A stretch of DNA of 64,000 nucleotides from JANMEB01 sp041745295 (GTDB lineage Bacteria > Planctomycetota > Planctomycetia > Pirellulales > Pirellulaceae). The position numbers and the translations under genes are program-made. This document shows positions 1 to 8,791 of this stretch, one piece after another. The stretch is from the NCBI GenBank assembly GCA_041745295.1, contig JBGTJE010000062.1:53758-117757 (forward strand), read 5' to 3'. The notes below the pieces were generated by a model that did no database searches, had not been told where the DNA came from, and was given only the letters and a program-made list of their open reading frames with translations. How positions within the stretch are numbered: position 1 is the first letter of the stretch; each line of letters starts with the position of its first letter.

Positions 1-158
1 CGAATCGATTCGAGTGGAACGCGGTAAGCGCCCAGGTTAAGTCGATCGCTTTGCACGCTGACGGCTGCCGCCACGAGTCGTGCGCTATCGACCGCCGCGA
101 CTCCTGCTCGCCAAATGTCATTCGCATCGCGGACGAGGTTTTGAGCACTGTCGTTCAC
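1..158 (-). CDS. Glycerate 2-kinase (MOFRL/DUF4147 type), N-terminal fragment cut by window edge
   Basis: Only about the first 52 codons are in the window, read leftward from a GTG at 158. The frame stays open to the edge. The translated start (VNDSAQNLVRDANDIWRAGV, then AAVDSARLV) resembles the N-terminus of type-2 glycerate kinases of the DUF4147 family, where a helix with an 'A..I...G..AVDP.RLV' pattern precedes the first nucleotide-binding strand. Family members phosphorylate D-glycerate to 2-phosphoglycerate. It lies about 80 bases after the RsbW-like gene on the same strand, so co-transcription is possible. No in-frame ATG was found nearby upstream, so the start is uncertain. The identification rests on a short stretch and is moderate. 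Confidence 0.5.
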   Translation of the reverse strand, partial: MNDSAQNLVRDANDIWRAGVAAVDSARLVAAAVSVQSDRLNLGAYRVPLESI

Positions 159-239
159 GCGATGCCTTTCGATCCACGTGTCACGGCCTCGATGATCGAT
201 TGTCGCTTGGGGATCGCGGAAGCTAGGAGTGGCAAAGAT

Positions 240-731
240 CTACGGCGGATTCCCCGGTTCGCAATTACCGGACGGCGGTGTCGGCGATCGCTTCTTATGG
301 AGTTCGACCGAATTGCCCGACGGACTATAGGCCACATTATCCATGTAGCAACGCATGAGCATCAATCCGCGACCGCAGGGACGCTCGAGGTTTTCGACGG
401 CCGTCGGGTCGGGAATGGATTGCGGATCGAAGCCGCCGCCTTCGTCGGTGATTTTGGCGTAAAACGTGTCTGGCGAGGTCTCGAGTCGAATGCGAATCGA
501 CTTCTCGCGGTCGCGCGCGTTCCCGTGACAAATGGCGTTGGCGACAGCTTCCTCCATCGACAAGTGGATGCCGAAGATCTCGCACTCGTTCCAGTTTTCG
601 CGTTGCAGGTGACTGAGAAGTTCACGAATAACCGCGACGCCTTCCTGCGGGTCGCTGGAAATGCGCTTGTCGATCCTCCACGTCGCGGCGGCGGAATCGT
701 CGGAATCGTTTCGCCGTCTATTCTTGGTCAC
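240..731 (-). CDS. RsbW/SpoIIAB-like anti-sigma factor, HATPase domain
   Basis: A soluble single-domain GHKL ATPase of about 163 residues. Visible motifs are the N box (EEAVANAICHGN), the G1 box (DEGGGFDP) and a glycine lid (CGRGLML), the pattern of RsbW/SpoIIAB serine kinases. In partner switching such proteins bind a sigma factor or other target and phosphorylate a STAS antagonist. The gene directly upstream encodes a STAS protein, which supports that role. I chose GTG at 731, which overlaps the STAS stop by 14 bases; an upstream TTG at 758 would add nine residues with a 41-base overlap. No sigma factor gene is adjacent, so the output target is unknown. The C-terminal 15 residues or so are proline-rich and not conserved-looking. 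Confidence 0.85.
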   Translation of the reverse strand: MTKNRRRNDSDDSAAATWRIDKRISSDPQEGVAVIRELLSHLQRENWNECEIFGIHLSMEEAVANAICHGNARDREKSIRIRLETSPDTFYAKITDEGGGFDPQSIPDPTAVENLERPCGRGLMLMRCYMDNVAYSPSGNSVELHKKRSPTPPSGNCEPGNPP

Positions 732-1107
732 GACTTTTGGGACTCTTACGGGTCGCAAACGATTTCATGGCCTCAGTGGAATTGTCGAAAATCGAAAAAA
801 GTCGATCCAGATTCGTAATGGAAAAGACGTCTCGAACTTCGGGTCGGAGGTTGCTCAAGCGAATTTGTCCTCCAATTGATTTTACCCGTTTGTCCAAGAC
901 GATCAACTTGTTAATCGCGGCGCTCGACAGGAAGCGAACGTTTTCCATGTTGAGCAGGAGCCCGCCGGTCTTGTTTTCCTCGGCCACCGAATTCAATTCG
1001 TCGTTGACGAGTTGAATCCGCTTGGTGTCCATGATCTTGTCGTCGACGAAATGAATGACGGAAATACCGTCCTGATTCTCGACAACAATCGAATCAAACT
1101 TGCGCAT
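718..1107 (-). CDS. STAS-domain anti-sigma factor antagonist (RsbV/SpoIIAA-like)
   Basis: A 129-residue single STAS domain. The conserved helix start 'VRFLSSAAINKL' carries Ser61 at the position phosphorylated in SpoIIAA/RsbV, although the usual Asp-Ser-Ser-Gly is Leu-Ser-Ser-Ala here. In the family the unphosphorylated antagonist binds the RsbW-like kinase and frees its target. It starts at an ATG at 1107 and its 3' end overlaps the RsbW-like gene, so the two are translated as a pair. The last 20 residues are charged and look like an unstructured tail. Confidence 0.85.
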   Translation of the reverse strand: MRKFDSIVVENQDGISVIHFVDDKIMDTKRIQLVNDELNSVAEENKTGGLLLNMENVRFLSSAAINKLIVLDKRVKSIGGQIRLSNLRPEVRDVFSITNLDRLFSIFDNSTEAMKSFATRKSPKSRDQE

Positions 1108-1266
1108 CGTTCACTCGAATCTGGCGAAAGCGTCCTTCGCGTTCGCATTCCGCTTTCCAATGGGTTACGCCAGCCATGATAAACTCGATTGCCACTAAGT
1201 CAAACAACTGGCTCCGTCGCGGTGCCGACCGGAGTCGAGTTGCCGCATGCGATCCCCGAGCCAACG

Positions 1267-1584
1267 TCATTTCGGCAACGCGGCACCTTGGAGAAACAAC
1301 ACCGATCCGGCGAACAACGCAGCCCATTTTAACCAGCTTGGCGGGTTAACGGCCTGGCTGCTGGTGAGCGACTGTGCTCCCGCGGCGTAGCGTTGACTGA
1401 AGAAACCGGTCGAGAAATAGGGCGCGGTCGTCGGATTGGCGGCGGTCGCTTCATCCACTTCGATAATCCGCTGTTTGACAAATTTGGCCGCCGCGGGGCT
1501 GATGTGATAGGCCCGTACGCAATACAGCTGGACTCCGATCAGAACTAAAAGGATGCCCGCCGTCATTAATCGAAATCGCCCCAT
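1267..1584 (-). CDS. Small membrane protein, unknown function
   Basis: 105 residues starting at an ATG at 1584 with a purine-rich stretch (GAGAG) about seven bases upstream. An N-terminal hydrophobic segment (residues 7-24, ILLVLIGVQLYC core) and a second near the C-terminus (residues 85-100) flank an extracytoplasmic-looking loop, so it is probably anchored twice. No family recognised. It is not clearly in an operon: the STAS gene follows 160 bases later on the same strand. Confidence 0.6.
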   Translation of the reverse strand: MGRFRLMTAGILLVLIGVQLYCVRAYHISPAAAKFVKQRIIEVDEATAANPTTAPYFSTGFFSQRYAAGAQSLTSSQAVNPPSWLKWAALFAGSVLFLQGAALPK

Positions 1585-1886
1585 GGCAAACTCTCAACAA
1601 GAGGAGTATTCGCGCCCGCCGCACAAGCGTGAGCGCGGAATGAGCCGCTGGCTTAATTATCGATTCAAAACGCGTCGAGCTTGATCCGCGAGCGGGTTGG
1701 GAGAATTTTGCCGTTCGGTCCGATTGCGCGAGGCATTTTCATCTGTCTTTGTTTAACCCCGCCGCAGGCGGGCTGTCTCTCGGCGTGGACTACACCAAAC
1801 CATTCCGGTGCAGGACAGCGGCTGCGCCGGTTAAACGAAGAAGGGAATCGATCCGTTCGGCTTGCGAATTGACGCAGGGCAATTTG
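1585..1886. other. Intergenic region, no gene seen
   Basis: About 300 bases between two leftward genes. It contains a small G+C-rich hairpin (CCGCCGCAGGCGG near 1760) and a degenerate palindromic tract up to about 1840. No convincing coding frame or RNA was found. The 5' part should hold the promoter for the small membrane protein gene, but no clear boxes are recognised. Confidence 0.4.
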
Positions 1887-2828
1887 TCAGGCCAATTCAA
1901 AGACGCGGGTCATTTGCTGGGACACCTCCTGCAATGCGGCCTGGTCGCCTCCATCGACTTCCGCGGCGACCCACCCCGCGTACCGGATCTCCAACAGCGC
2001 TCGACAAACATCCTGAAAATCGATGTCCCCACCGTCGATCTTGGTGAACTCGTTTTTGGCGCGGGAAAATCCTTTCACATCCAATTTCACGACTCGCCGA
2101 CCTAATGCCCTTATCCAATCGCCCGCCGAACCGTACTTCCAATGATTGCCGATGTCGAATTGCATTCCCACCCAAGGCGAGTTGAAAGCATCGACAAATC
2201 TCACGAATTTGTCGGCCGACTGAGTTGAATCGCCGTCGTGATCGTACAAAAAATGATTCCATACGTTTTCGATGACGATCGAGACGCCCAACTCCGCCGC
2301 CAACGGAATCGCTTGCGAAATGTTCGCGACTGCCCGCCCCCAAATTTCTTCCTCCGATCCGTCTTGGCCGTGCCCCGCTACCAAGAGCACCGTGTGTCCC
2401 CCAACTGCATGCGTGTCTCGCAGCGCAGTCTTTAGGTCCTCCAGCGCTTGCTCGCGCTGTTTTGCATCGGCACTGGTGTGGCGGATTTGCCAATGGGTCG
2501 AACACACTGTCCCATCGACGGGCAAACCCGTGGCCGCAATCGCGGCGCGAGTGGCCTGTACGTCCATGCCGGGCGAGTCCATTTCAATTCCGTTGAACCC
2601 GGCCGCTTTGACAGCCCGAAATTTCTCGGCCAGCGATCCTTCGACTTGAACCATGCCTTGTTTCAACGTCTTGTACAGTCGACCCTTGAGCGTTGTGGGT
2701 TTTTCTTGCGGCCCAACGTCGTTGCGAACGGCATCACCGTTCGAGGATGCGTTTGCCAAAATCGGCGCGGCGAGCCCTGCCGCTGCGGCCGCGCCCAAGA
2801 ATATTCGACGGCTAAATGAGACGTGCAT
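1887..2828 (-). CDS. Tat-exported sugar phosphate isomerase/epimerase (xylose-isomerase-like TIM barrel)
   Basis: A 313-residue protein. The chosen ATG at 2828 has GAGGA eight bases upstream and gives a Tat-type signal (MHVSFSRRIFLGAAAAAGLA, twin Arg at 7-8) followed by an Ala-rich cleavage region. The mature part is an AP-endonuclease-2/xylose-isomerase-like barrel: 'FNGIEMDSPG', 'VIENVWNHF', 'GMQFDIGNHWKYG' and 'VKLDVKGF' supply the usual Glu, Asp, His and Lys positions that bind a divalent metal. Planctomycetes carry many exported members, mostly of unknown substrate and thought to act on sugars in the periplasm. An in-frame extension to 3074 exists but lacks signal logic. It is divergent from the LplT-Aas gene. 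Confidence 0.85.
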   Translation of the reverse strand: MHVSFSRRIFLGAAAAAGLAAPILANASSNGDAVRNDVGPQEKPTTLKGRLYKTLKQGMVQVEGSLAEKFRAVKAAGFNGIEMDSPGMDVQATRAAIAATGLPVDGTVCSTHWQIRHTSADAKQREQALEDLKTALRDTHAVGGHTVLLVAGHGQDGSEEEIWGRAVANISQAIPLAAELGVSIVIENVWNHFLYDHDGDSTQSADKFVRFVDAFNSPWVGMQFDIGNHWKYGSAGDWIRALGRRVVKLDVKGFSRAKNEFTKIDGGDIDFQDVCRALLEIRYAGWVAAEVDGGDQAALQEVSQQMTRVFELA

Positions 2829-3139
2829 TGGGAAGTCCTCAAATGAATGCAACCGGTATCGGAAGTGCCAAATGGGTTGGAGCCGGCAGAATTCTAGCAT
2901 GGCGTGGAGTGCCTGGTCAGCAAACCATTCAGTGCCGGGAAGCCCGGAATGACGGCGGGTTGTGTCGGGCGTTCTAAAGAGGGACAAGCCAAATCGGCGT
3001 TTTTTTGGTTTCCGGATCATGTTAAAGTGGAAATCCTCGCCCAAGCGGCGATCCGCTTGAACGGCTTGCACCACAACTCCTGTTGCTCGTCACTGCTTTC
3101 ATGGGCGCAAATGCTGGGCCGCCATCGGCCGGCGAATCG
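2829..3139. promoter_or_regulatory. Divergent intergenic region between the isomerase and LplT-Aas genes
   Basis: About 310 bases that must carry the promoters of both divergent genes. No recognisable operator or riboswitch was seen. In-frame alternative starts for the rightward gene lie here (TTG 3083, ATG 3101). Confidence 0.3.
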
Positions 3140-6100
3140 ATGGACATTCAACTTGGGTCCTCAAGTTTCTGGGGGCTCCTCTGGGCGCACGCATGGACGG
3201 CGGCCAGCGTCAGTGCACTGGTTTGCCTAAGCGCGATGATTGGCGGGGACCATTTGGGTGTCGACGTTTTCGCCGCGCCGCTCGCGACATGCATGATCGC
3301 CTTTTTCTCGGCGTATGCATCCATGACTTGGCCGGCGGCACGATTTGCCGATCGGTGGAAGCGACACAACGTAGTGGTTGCCGCGAAAGTTCTTGAACTG
3401 TTGGTCGTCCTGTTTGCCAGCGCTGCGATTTATTTTGGCAATTGGCCGGCGTTGCTAGGTGCGGTGGCGTTGAGTGGGATCGCCCGATCTATTTACGATG
3501 CGGCTCGAATAGCGCTGGTCGCGCAATGGTGCAGTTCGCGAACACTCGTCCAGGCCAACGGCTTGCTTTGGATTGCAGGTTGGATCGGCGCGATCCTGGG
3601 CTTGATCGTCGCCCAGTTTCTTAAACAGCTAACGGGCGATTACGGAAGCGAGCTCAATTTTCTGGTAATCCCACTGGGATTGCTGGGGTTAGTCGTCAGC
3701 GGAACGATGGGCGTTTCTGCGATGGCCAAGTCGCCCGGCGAACAGCCTGGCGGTGCAATCCGCTGGAGTGACATGTTTTGGTCATGGCTCGGATGGCGCG
3801 GGCTGTTGTCCGATGCGCCGCTTTTACGGATGGCATTGGGGATTGTCTTGTTTTGGACTCTTGCCGCGATTGGGCTCTTGACCGTCATCCCGTTCGCTCA
3901 TGAGAGCAATGTGCTCACCGGCTCCGGCGAACGCATCGCGCTGGCAGCGTTGACCATTGGCATCCTCGTGGGAGGAGTGTTGATTGGATGGTCATCGGTA
4001 GGGCGCGTCGAGCTGGGTTTGGTTCCGTGGGGCGCTTTGTTGGTCGTGGTGGCCTGGATCGCGCTGGCGACGAGTTCGGGTGACTCGCTAGGATCGCTCG
4101 GCAACGGTGGTTTGTCGCTTCGCTCCAAGATCGGCTTCGCTTGCTTGGGGCTGGGTGGGAGTTTTTTTTACATCCCGCTGGTTGCCTATTTTCAGCAACA
4201 TGGCTCCAGTGACGTCCGCGGGACTTTGTTCGCTGCGACGAATATGCTATCCGCCATCGGCATCCTCTTGGCATGCTTGTTTTACACCCAGGTCCGATCT
4301 CCAAACGATTTTGGCAATATCACCAATCTTCCCCGAGAGTATCAGGTGGCAAGTCTCGCCGCTGGGGATCAGGCGATCGTCCGCGAAGCTGAGCAAAGAT
4401 TCGATGCAACTGCCGCTCGAGACCCCACAAAATCATTCGCGGATAAATTCGCCGAGCTGGATCACGCGCTGCGCGCCCTTCTGTCGGAATCGATCAAATC
4501 ATCACTCACTCAAGAAGTCGTCGCGGTTGATTATCCTAGGCGTTTGATCCGGGAATCGGACGCGATCGCATTTTACCACGACCTGTTCCCCGACCTGCCT
4601 GAAGCTGCAATTCGATCAGGTATCGCAGGGGGAGGTCGGTCGATCAACGACAACCGGTCGGTAGCATCCACTGCGGTTGACGATCAAGGGTTGACACCGC
4701 AAGCGTCACTGGTACTACATAACGTTGACACCGCGTGGGATTCGTGGGAACGACGGCGCGATCGCCTCGCCAGCCAAATCCGACTGCCGCCGCAGCTCAA
4801 TTGCCAATTGCTGGCCGCCGCGCCGATCGCAATGCGCCGCGCGGGGCTGGCTCAGCTACTTTGGAAACATTTGCGGGCTCGACAGTCCGCAGACGAAACG
4901 ATCCGCGAGCGCGATTACGCTCCGCTATTCGAAGGAGACCCCGAGTCGCAATTGACGGTCAAGCGTGTCGTGGCTCAAGTCGAACGACAGCCTCGAATGA
5001 CAGCGCGGCAGATCTTAATGCTGTTGGGAATTCTGACGGTTCCGATCTTCGTGTATGCGATGTGGCGGGTTCCGCAAGCCATGGTGCGTCTGCCCCTCTG
5101 GTGGGCATTCGGTTGTTTGTATCGAGTTCGCGTGAACGGTCTTGAAAATATTCCGCTCAACGGGGGCGCCGTCCTGGTGATCAACCATTCGACTTGGATC
5201 GACGGCCTCATCATTTTGTTGATGTCGGCTCGGCGGATTCGAATGATCGCTTGGGCTGGAAATTTCAACAACCGAATCATGAAAGTTTTGGCCCAGTTCG
5301 CCCACGTCATTCTAATTACGGGAGGCCCGAAATCGATCCAAAAGGGACTGAGCGAAGGCCGCAAGGCGTTGCAGCGCGGCGAGTTGGTTGGGATTTTCCC
5401 TGAGGGGGGCATCACGCGTACCGGCCAAGTGCGTGAATTCCGTCCAGGATTGATGCGAATCCTCGACCAAATGCCGGTCCCCTTAATTCCGGTGTACATC
5501 GATCAGATTTGGGGGAGTATCTTTAGCTTTTCCGGCGGGACAAGCCTTTGGAAATTTCCGAACGCGTTTCGCCACCGGTTGACGATCAATATTGGCCCTG
5601 CGCTTTGGCGACCTGAAAGCATTTATCAAGTTCGCCGGGCAGTCTTGGAGGAAGGAGCGAGAGCCGTGACAAAGCGCCAGCCCCCGTTTGTCTGTCCCGC
5701 GCAAATGTTTATCCGCGCGAGTAAGAAGCGCTGCTTCAAGTCAAAAATCGGGGATTCGATGGGGCAGGAGCTAACCGGAGGAATGCTGCTCACGCGAAGC
5801 TTGATTCTCCGCGACTTGCTCCGCAAATACGTTTTGGCACCCGACGAGAAAATCGTGGGGATTTTGATTCCACCGTCGACAGGGGGCGTGATCGCCAACA
5901 TGGCCATCGCGCTCGATCGCCGTGTGGCCGTGCACTTGAATTACACCCTCTCGGAGCGATTGATCAACGAATGCCTAAAGATTGCTGGCGTCAAGCACGT
6001 CTTGACGACGCGCAAAGTCATGGAAAAGTTCAATTTTAAATTGAACGCGGAAGTCTATTACCTGGAGGACCTCAAAGACAAAGTCACGATGTCCATCAAG

Positions 6101-7288
6101 CTCCTGGCCCTGTTGCGTGCCTTCGTCGCGCCGGCCCGCTGGCTCGAGGCGCGCCTGGGGCTGAGCCGAGTTCCGCCAGACGAAATGCTAACGGTTATCT
6201 TCACCTCGGGTTCGACCGGGGCGCCTAAGGGCGTCATGCTGTCCCAACGCAACATCGCCTCGAACGTCGAAGCCATCGGTCAGGTGATCTGCTTGAATTC
6301 GAGCGATACGCTGATCGGTGCGCTCCCCTTTTTTCACTCGTTTGGGTACACGGTCACGCTGTGGGGCGCGATGGGCTTGGAGCTCCGCGGCGCTTATCAC
6401 TTCAGCCCGTTGGAGGCCAATCAAGTCGGCAAACTGACGCGGACATATCAGGGCACGGTCTTGCTGGGCACGCCGACGTTTTTGCGGACGTATTTGAGGA
6501 AATGTACGCGAGAGGATTTCGCTTCGTTGAATACCGTAGTCGCCGGTGCCGAAAAACTCCCCCAAGAACTGGCCGTGGCGTTCGATCATCGCTTTGGAGT
6601 CCGACCTGTCGAAGGCTACGGTACGACAGAACTCTCGCCGCTGGTGTCGGTCAACGTTCCGCAAAGCCGAACACCCAAGAATTTTCAATCCGACTGCAAA
6701 GAGGGAACCGTTGGTCGGACGGTCCCCAACGTGGTCGCGAAAATCACGGATTTGGACGATCCCAAACGCGAATTGGGGAAAAACGCGTCGGGCATGCTTT
6801 GGATCAAAGGTCCCAATGTCATGCTGGGATACATGCACCGCCCCGATCTGACGGCCGAGGTCATCGTCGATGGGTGGTATTGCACAGGCGACGTCGCCGA
6901 AATCGACGACGAAGGATTTATCACGCTCACCGGGCGCATGAGCCGTTTCTCGAAAATCGGTGGCGAAATGATTCCCCATATTCAAATTGAGGAAGCGCTG
7001 ACCAGCTTTCTCAACGACGAAAACTACGATTCCCAAAAAGTCGCTGTGACGGCAGTTCCGGACCCCAAGCGCGGTGAGCGGCTGGTGGTGCTCCACACGC
7101 AGTTGGAACAATCGCCAGCCGAACTCTGTCGGCAGCTACGGGAATCGGGCTTGCCGAACTTGTTCGTGCCCTCCGAGGATAGCTTCTTTGAAGTCGACGA
7201 AATCCCGATCTTGGGGTCCGGCAAGCTGGACCTCAAGCGGATGAAGGAAGTCGCAATGCAAGTGTCCGGTCAAGCGCCGGCGCATTAA
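3140..7288 (+). CDS. Fused lysophospholipid transporter / acyltransferase / acyl-ACP synthetase (LplT-Aas type)
   Basis: A 1,382-residue three-part protein. Residues 1-390 are an MFS transporter with many hydrophobic helices. Residues about 388-622 are a hydrophilic insertion, followed by one more membrane helix (about 624-643). A PlsC acyltransferase follows with the HX4D motif in NHSTWID (about 682-688) and FPEGG (about 752). Residues about 880-1380 form an AMP-binding ligase with TSGSTGAPKG (about 1022), EGYGTTE and TGD motifs. In proteobacteria LplT flips lysophosphatidylethanolamine inward and Aas re-acylates it; here both jobs are in one inner-membrane polypeptide. The start is uncertain (TTG 3083, ATG 3101 or ATG 3140); ATG 3140 places the first helix as in relatives. 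None has a clear ribosome site. Confidence 0.88.
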   Translation: MDIQLGSSSFWGLLWAHAWTAASVSALVCLSAMIGGDHLGVDVFAAPLATCMIAFFSAYASMTWPAARFADRWKRHNVVVAAKVLELLVVLFASAAIYFGNWPALLGAVALSGIARSIYDAARIALVAQWCSSRTLVQANGLLWIAGWIGAILGLIVAQFLKQLTGDYGSELNFLVIPLGLLGLVVSGTMGVSAMAKSPGEQPGGAIRWSDMFWSWLGWRGLLSDAPLLRMALGIVLFWTLAAIGLLTVIPFAHESNVLTGSGERIALAALTIGILVGGVLIGWSSVGRVELGLVPWGALLVVVAWIALATSSGDSLGSLGNGGLSLRSKIGFACLGLGGSFFYIPLVAYFQQHGSSDVRGTLFAATNMLSAIGILLACLFYTQVRSPNDFGNITNLPREYQVASLAAGDQAIVREAEQRFDATAARDPTKSFADKFAELDHALRALLSESIKSSLTQEVVAVDYPRRLIRESDAIAFYHDLFPDLPEAAIRSGIAGGGRSINDNRSVASTAVDDQGLTPQASLVLHNVDTAWDSWERRRDRLASQIRLPPQLNCQLLAAAPIAMRRAGLAQLLWKHLRARQSADETIRERDYAPLFEGDPESQLTVKRVVAQVERQPRMTARQILMLLGILTVPIFVYAMWRVPQAMVRLPLWWAFGCLYRVRVNGLENIPLNGGAVLVINHSTWIDGLIILLMSARRIRMIAWAGNFNNRIMKVLAQFAHVILITGGPKSIQKGLSEGRKALQRGELVGIFPEGGITRTGQVREFRPGLMRILDQMPVPLIPVYIDQIWGSIFSFSGGTSLWKFPNAFRHRLTINIGPALWRPESIYQVRRAVLEEGARAVTKRQPPFVCPAQMFIRASKKRCFKSKIGDSMGQELTGGMLLTRSLILRDLLRKYVLAPDEKIVGILIPPSTGGVIANMAIALDRRVAVHLNYTLSERLINECLKIAGVKHVLTTRKVMEKFNFKLNAEVYYLEDLKDKVTMSIKLLALLRAFVAPARWLEARLGLSRVPPDEMLTVIFTSGSTGAPKGVMLSQRNIASNVEAIGQVICLNSSDTLIGALPFFHSFGYTVTLWGAMGLELRGAYHFSPLEANQVGKLTRTYQGTVLLGTPTFLRTYLRKCTREDFASLNTVVAGAEKLPQELAVAFDHRFGVRPVEGYGTTELSPLVSVNVPQSRTPKNFQSDCKEGTVGRTVPNVVAKITDLDDPKRELGKNASGMLWIKGPNVMLGYMHRPDLTAEVIVDGWYCTGDVAEIDDEGFITLTGRMSRFSKIGGEMIPHIQIEEALTSFLNDENYDSQKVAVTAVPDPKRGERLVVLHTQLEQSPAELCRQLRESGLPNLFVPSEDSFFEVDEIPILGSGKLDLKRMKEVAMQVSGQAPAH

Positions 7289-7400
7289 TTGGCGTTTCGT
7301 AGGATTAACAAATTGTTTGGCTCACATGCGCGTGCAGATTCGGGGAGAGGGAACCATAATAGCGCAAACTGACTCGCCCATTCTCACTCCACGTTGACTC

Positions 7401-8633
7401 ATGTTCATCCCGCTCACGTCGGATACGTCACTCAAACACTGGCCGATCGCCACGGTTAGCCTGATTGTGGTGCATATCGTGGTCTTGGTCGTCCAGGGTT
7501 CCATGCAAATGCATCCGCTGGAAGTCGATCTTGACCCTCCTGGAATTGACGTGGGGGCACAAGCAATCGACGTTGGAGAGGTACCGGGCTGGTACGACTT
7601 CATGCTCTCGCACGGGGACGGATTGCACCCGGTCCAGTGGCTCACGTCCATGCTGATGCACGACGGCTGGGGGCATCTCGTGGGCAACATGATTTTCTTG
7701 TGGGTGTTCGGCCATTTGATCGAAGGAATCGTGGGACCGTTTGCGTTCGTGGGTTTGTATCTTGGCTTGGGAATCCTTCAAAATTTTATCGGGCAACTGA
7801 TGTTTTTGGGATTTCCCGCCGAGCCATCACTGGGTGCATCGGGGGCGATCTACTCGATTATGGTCTTGGCCGCGCTGTGGGCCCCGCAGGATAACATCCA
7901 AAGCTTGTTGATCGTTACTTTCAGACCTCTTCTGATCCATGTGCCGATCTTGATCATGTGCCTGTTTTATTTTTTGTGGGATTTCGGGATCGCACTATTC
8001 CAAGGGTTCTCACTGGGCACGGAGCTGTTGCATGTCACCGGCGCCGGCGTTGGGTTTGCGGCTGGCTTGGGACTGCTTGCGACAGGAAAAATCGACTGCG
8101 ACGAGCGCGATATGTTTTCAATGATCCGCGACGCAGCGGGGCGACCAAAACGAGCGAAGGCCAGACCCAAAACGATCATCAAGCCGCGAGAAGCGACGGC
8201 TGACGAGCTGCAAGAGAAAATGCGCAAACTGACGTTTGCGTGGAAGACCTTTGACGCGCATCTGGTATCGGGTCATCCGGATTCGGCCATCGCGCAATTG
8301 CACATCGTGCGGAAGCTGGATCAAGACGTGCACTGGGATGAGCCACGCCTGCTGAACCTGATTCAGGTGCTCCAATCGCACCAGCGGATGGACGACGTGA
8401 TGCGATTTTCGGAAATCTATCTCAGTACTTTTTCATCGCGGAAACAAGTCGTTCGCCTGAACATGGCGCGAATCCTGGTTGTGGAGAAAGGTCTTCCACG
8501 CAAAGCCTTGAAGATGCTGGCCACCGTCGACCTGTCCGGCCTCGACGCCAAGAACCGCCAAGTCGCCCAGAACCTCGAACGGCAATGCAAGAAGCTGATC
8601 GACGAAGGAACCGTCGAAACGCGAGATGATTAA
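7401..8633 (+). CDS. Rhomboid-family intramembrane serine protease with cytoplasmic C-terminal helical domain
   Basis: 410 residues. Residues 1-235 are the six-helix rhomboid core: the 'HDGWGHLVGNM' motif in helix 2 (His92, Asn96), the catalytic serine in LGASGA (Ser147) and the catalytic histidine in LLHVTGAG (His211). These cleave membrane helices of substrates within the bilayer. Residues 40-75 form a loop before helix 2. Residues about 270-410 are soluble, Lys/Arg-rich and then helical with TPR-like spacing, as in other planctomycete rhomboids. It follows the LplT-Aas gene by 112 bases on the same strand. The substrate is unknown. Confidence 0.88.
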   Translation: MFIPLTSDTSLKHWPIATVSLIVVHIVVLVVQGSMQMHPLEVDLDPPGIDVGAQAIDVGEVPGWYDFMLSHGDGLHPVQWLTSMLMHDGWGHLVGNMIFLWVFGHLIEGIVGPFAFVGLYLGLGILQNFIGQLMFLGFPAEPSLGASGAIYSIMVLAALWAPQDNIQSLLIVTFRPLLIHVPILIMCLFYFLWDFGIALFQGFSLGTELLHVTGAGVGFAAGLGLLATGKIDCDERDMFSMIRDAAGRPKRAKARPKTIIKPREATADELQEKMRKLTFAWKTFDAHLVSGHPDSAIAQLHIVRKLDQDVHWDEPRLLNLIQVLQSHQRMDDVMRFSEIYLSTFSSRKQVVRLNMARILVVEKGLPRKALKMLATVDLSGLDAKNRQVAQNLERQCKKLIDEGTVETRDD

Positions 8634-8650
8634 TGCGCGTTCCGTATATC

Positions 8651-8702
8651 TGTAGCGGACCTGGCCAGATTTTCGGCCCAAATTCTGGCGAGTTCGGCTA
8701 AC
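8651..8702. repeat. Palindromic interspersed repeat, GTAGCSGAAC family, copy 1
   Basis: Imperfect inverted repeat. The left arm (TAGCGGACCTGGCCAGATTT) matches the reverse complement of the right arm (AATTCTGGCGAGTTCGGCTA). It sits just after the rhomboid gene. Related copies lie at 31565-31634 and, as a half, at 52441-52460. Confidence 0.7.
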
Positions 8703-8791
8703 ACAGACGCTAGACTTTCGTCGAATGCGCCCTGGAGCGAGTTTTGTATAGCCGTGGTTCACGCAATGAACACGCCGGAATCAAAGGCGAA

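Noticed and set aside
51..818. Rightward 255-codon open frame
   Set aside because: Lies antisense to the RsbW-like and STAS genes, which have clear motifs; low-complexity translation without a family.
1094..1327. Leftward 77-codon frame between the STAS and small membrane protein genes
   Set aside because: Overlaps both neighbours, Arg-rich with no hydrophobic or domain pattern; likely chance.
3083..3139. TTG 3083 or ATG 3101 as the start of LplT-Aas
   Set aside because: Possible, but neither has a ribosome site, and ATG 3140 fits the expected distance to the first helix; kept only as alternatives.
6188..7111. Leftward 307-codon frame
   Set aside because: Antisense to the AMP-ligase part of LplT-Aas, which has all ligase motifs.
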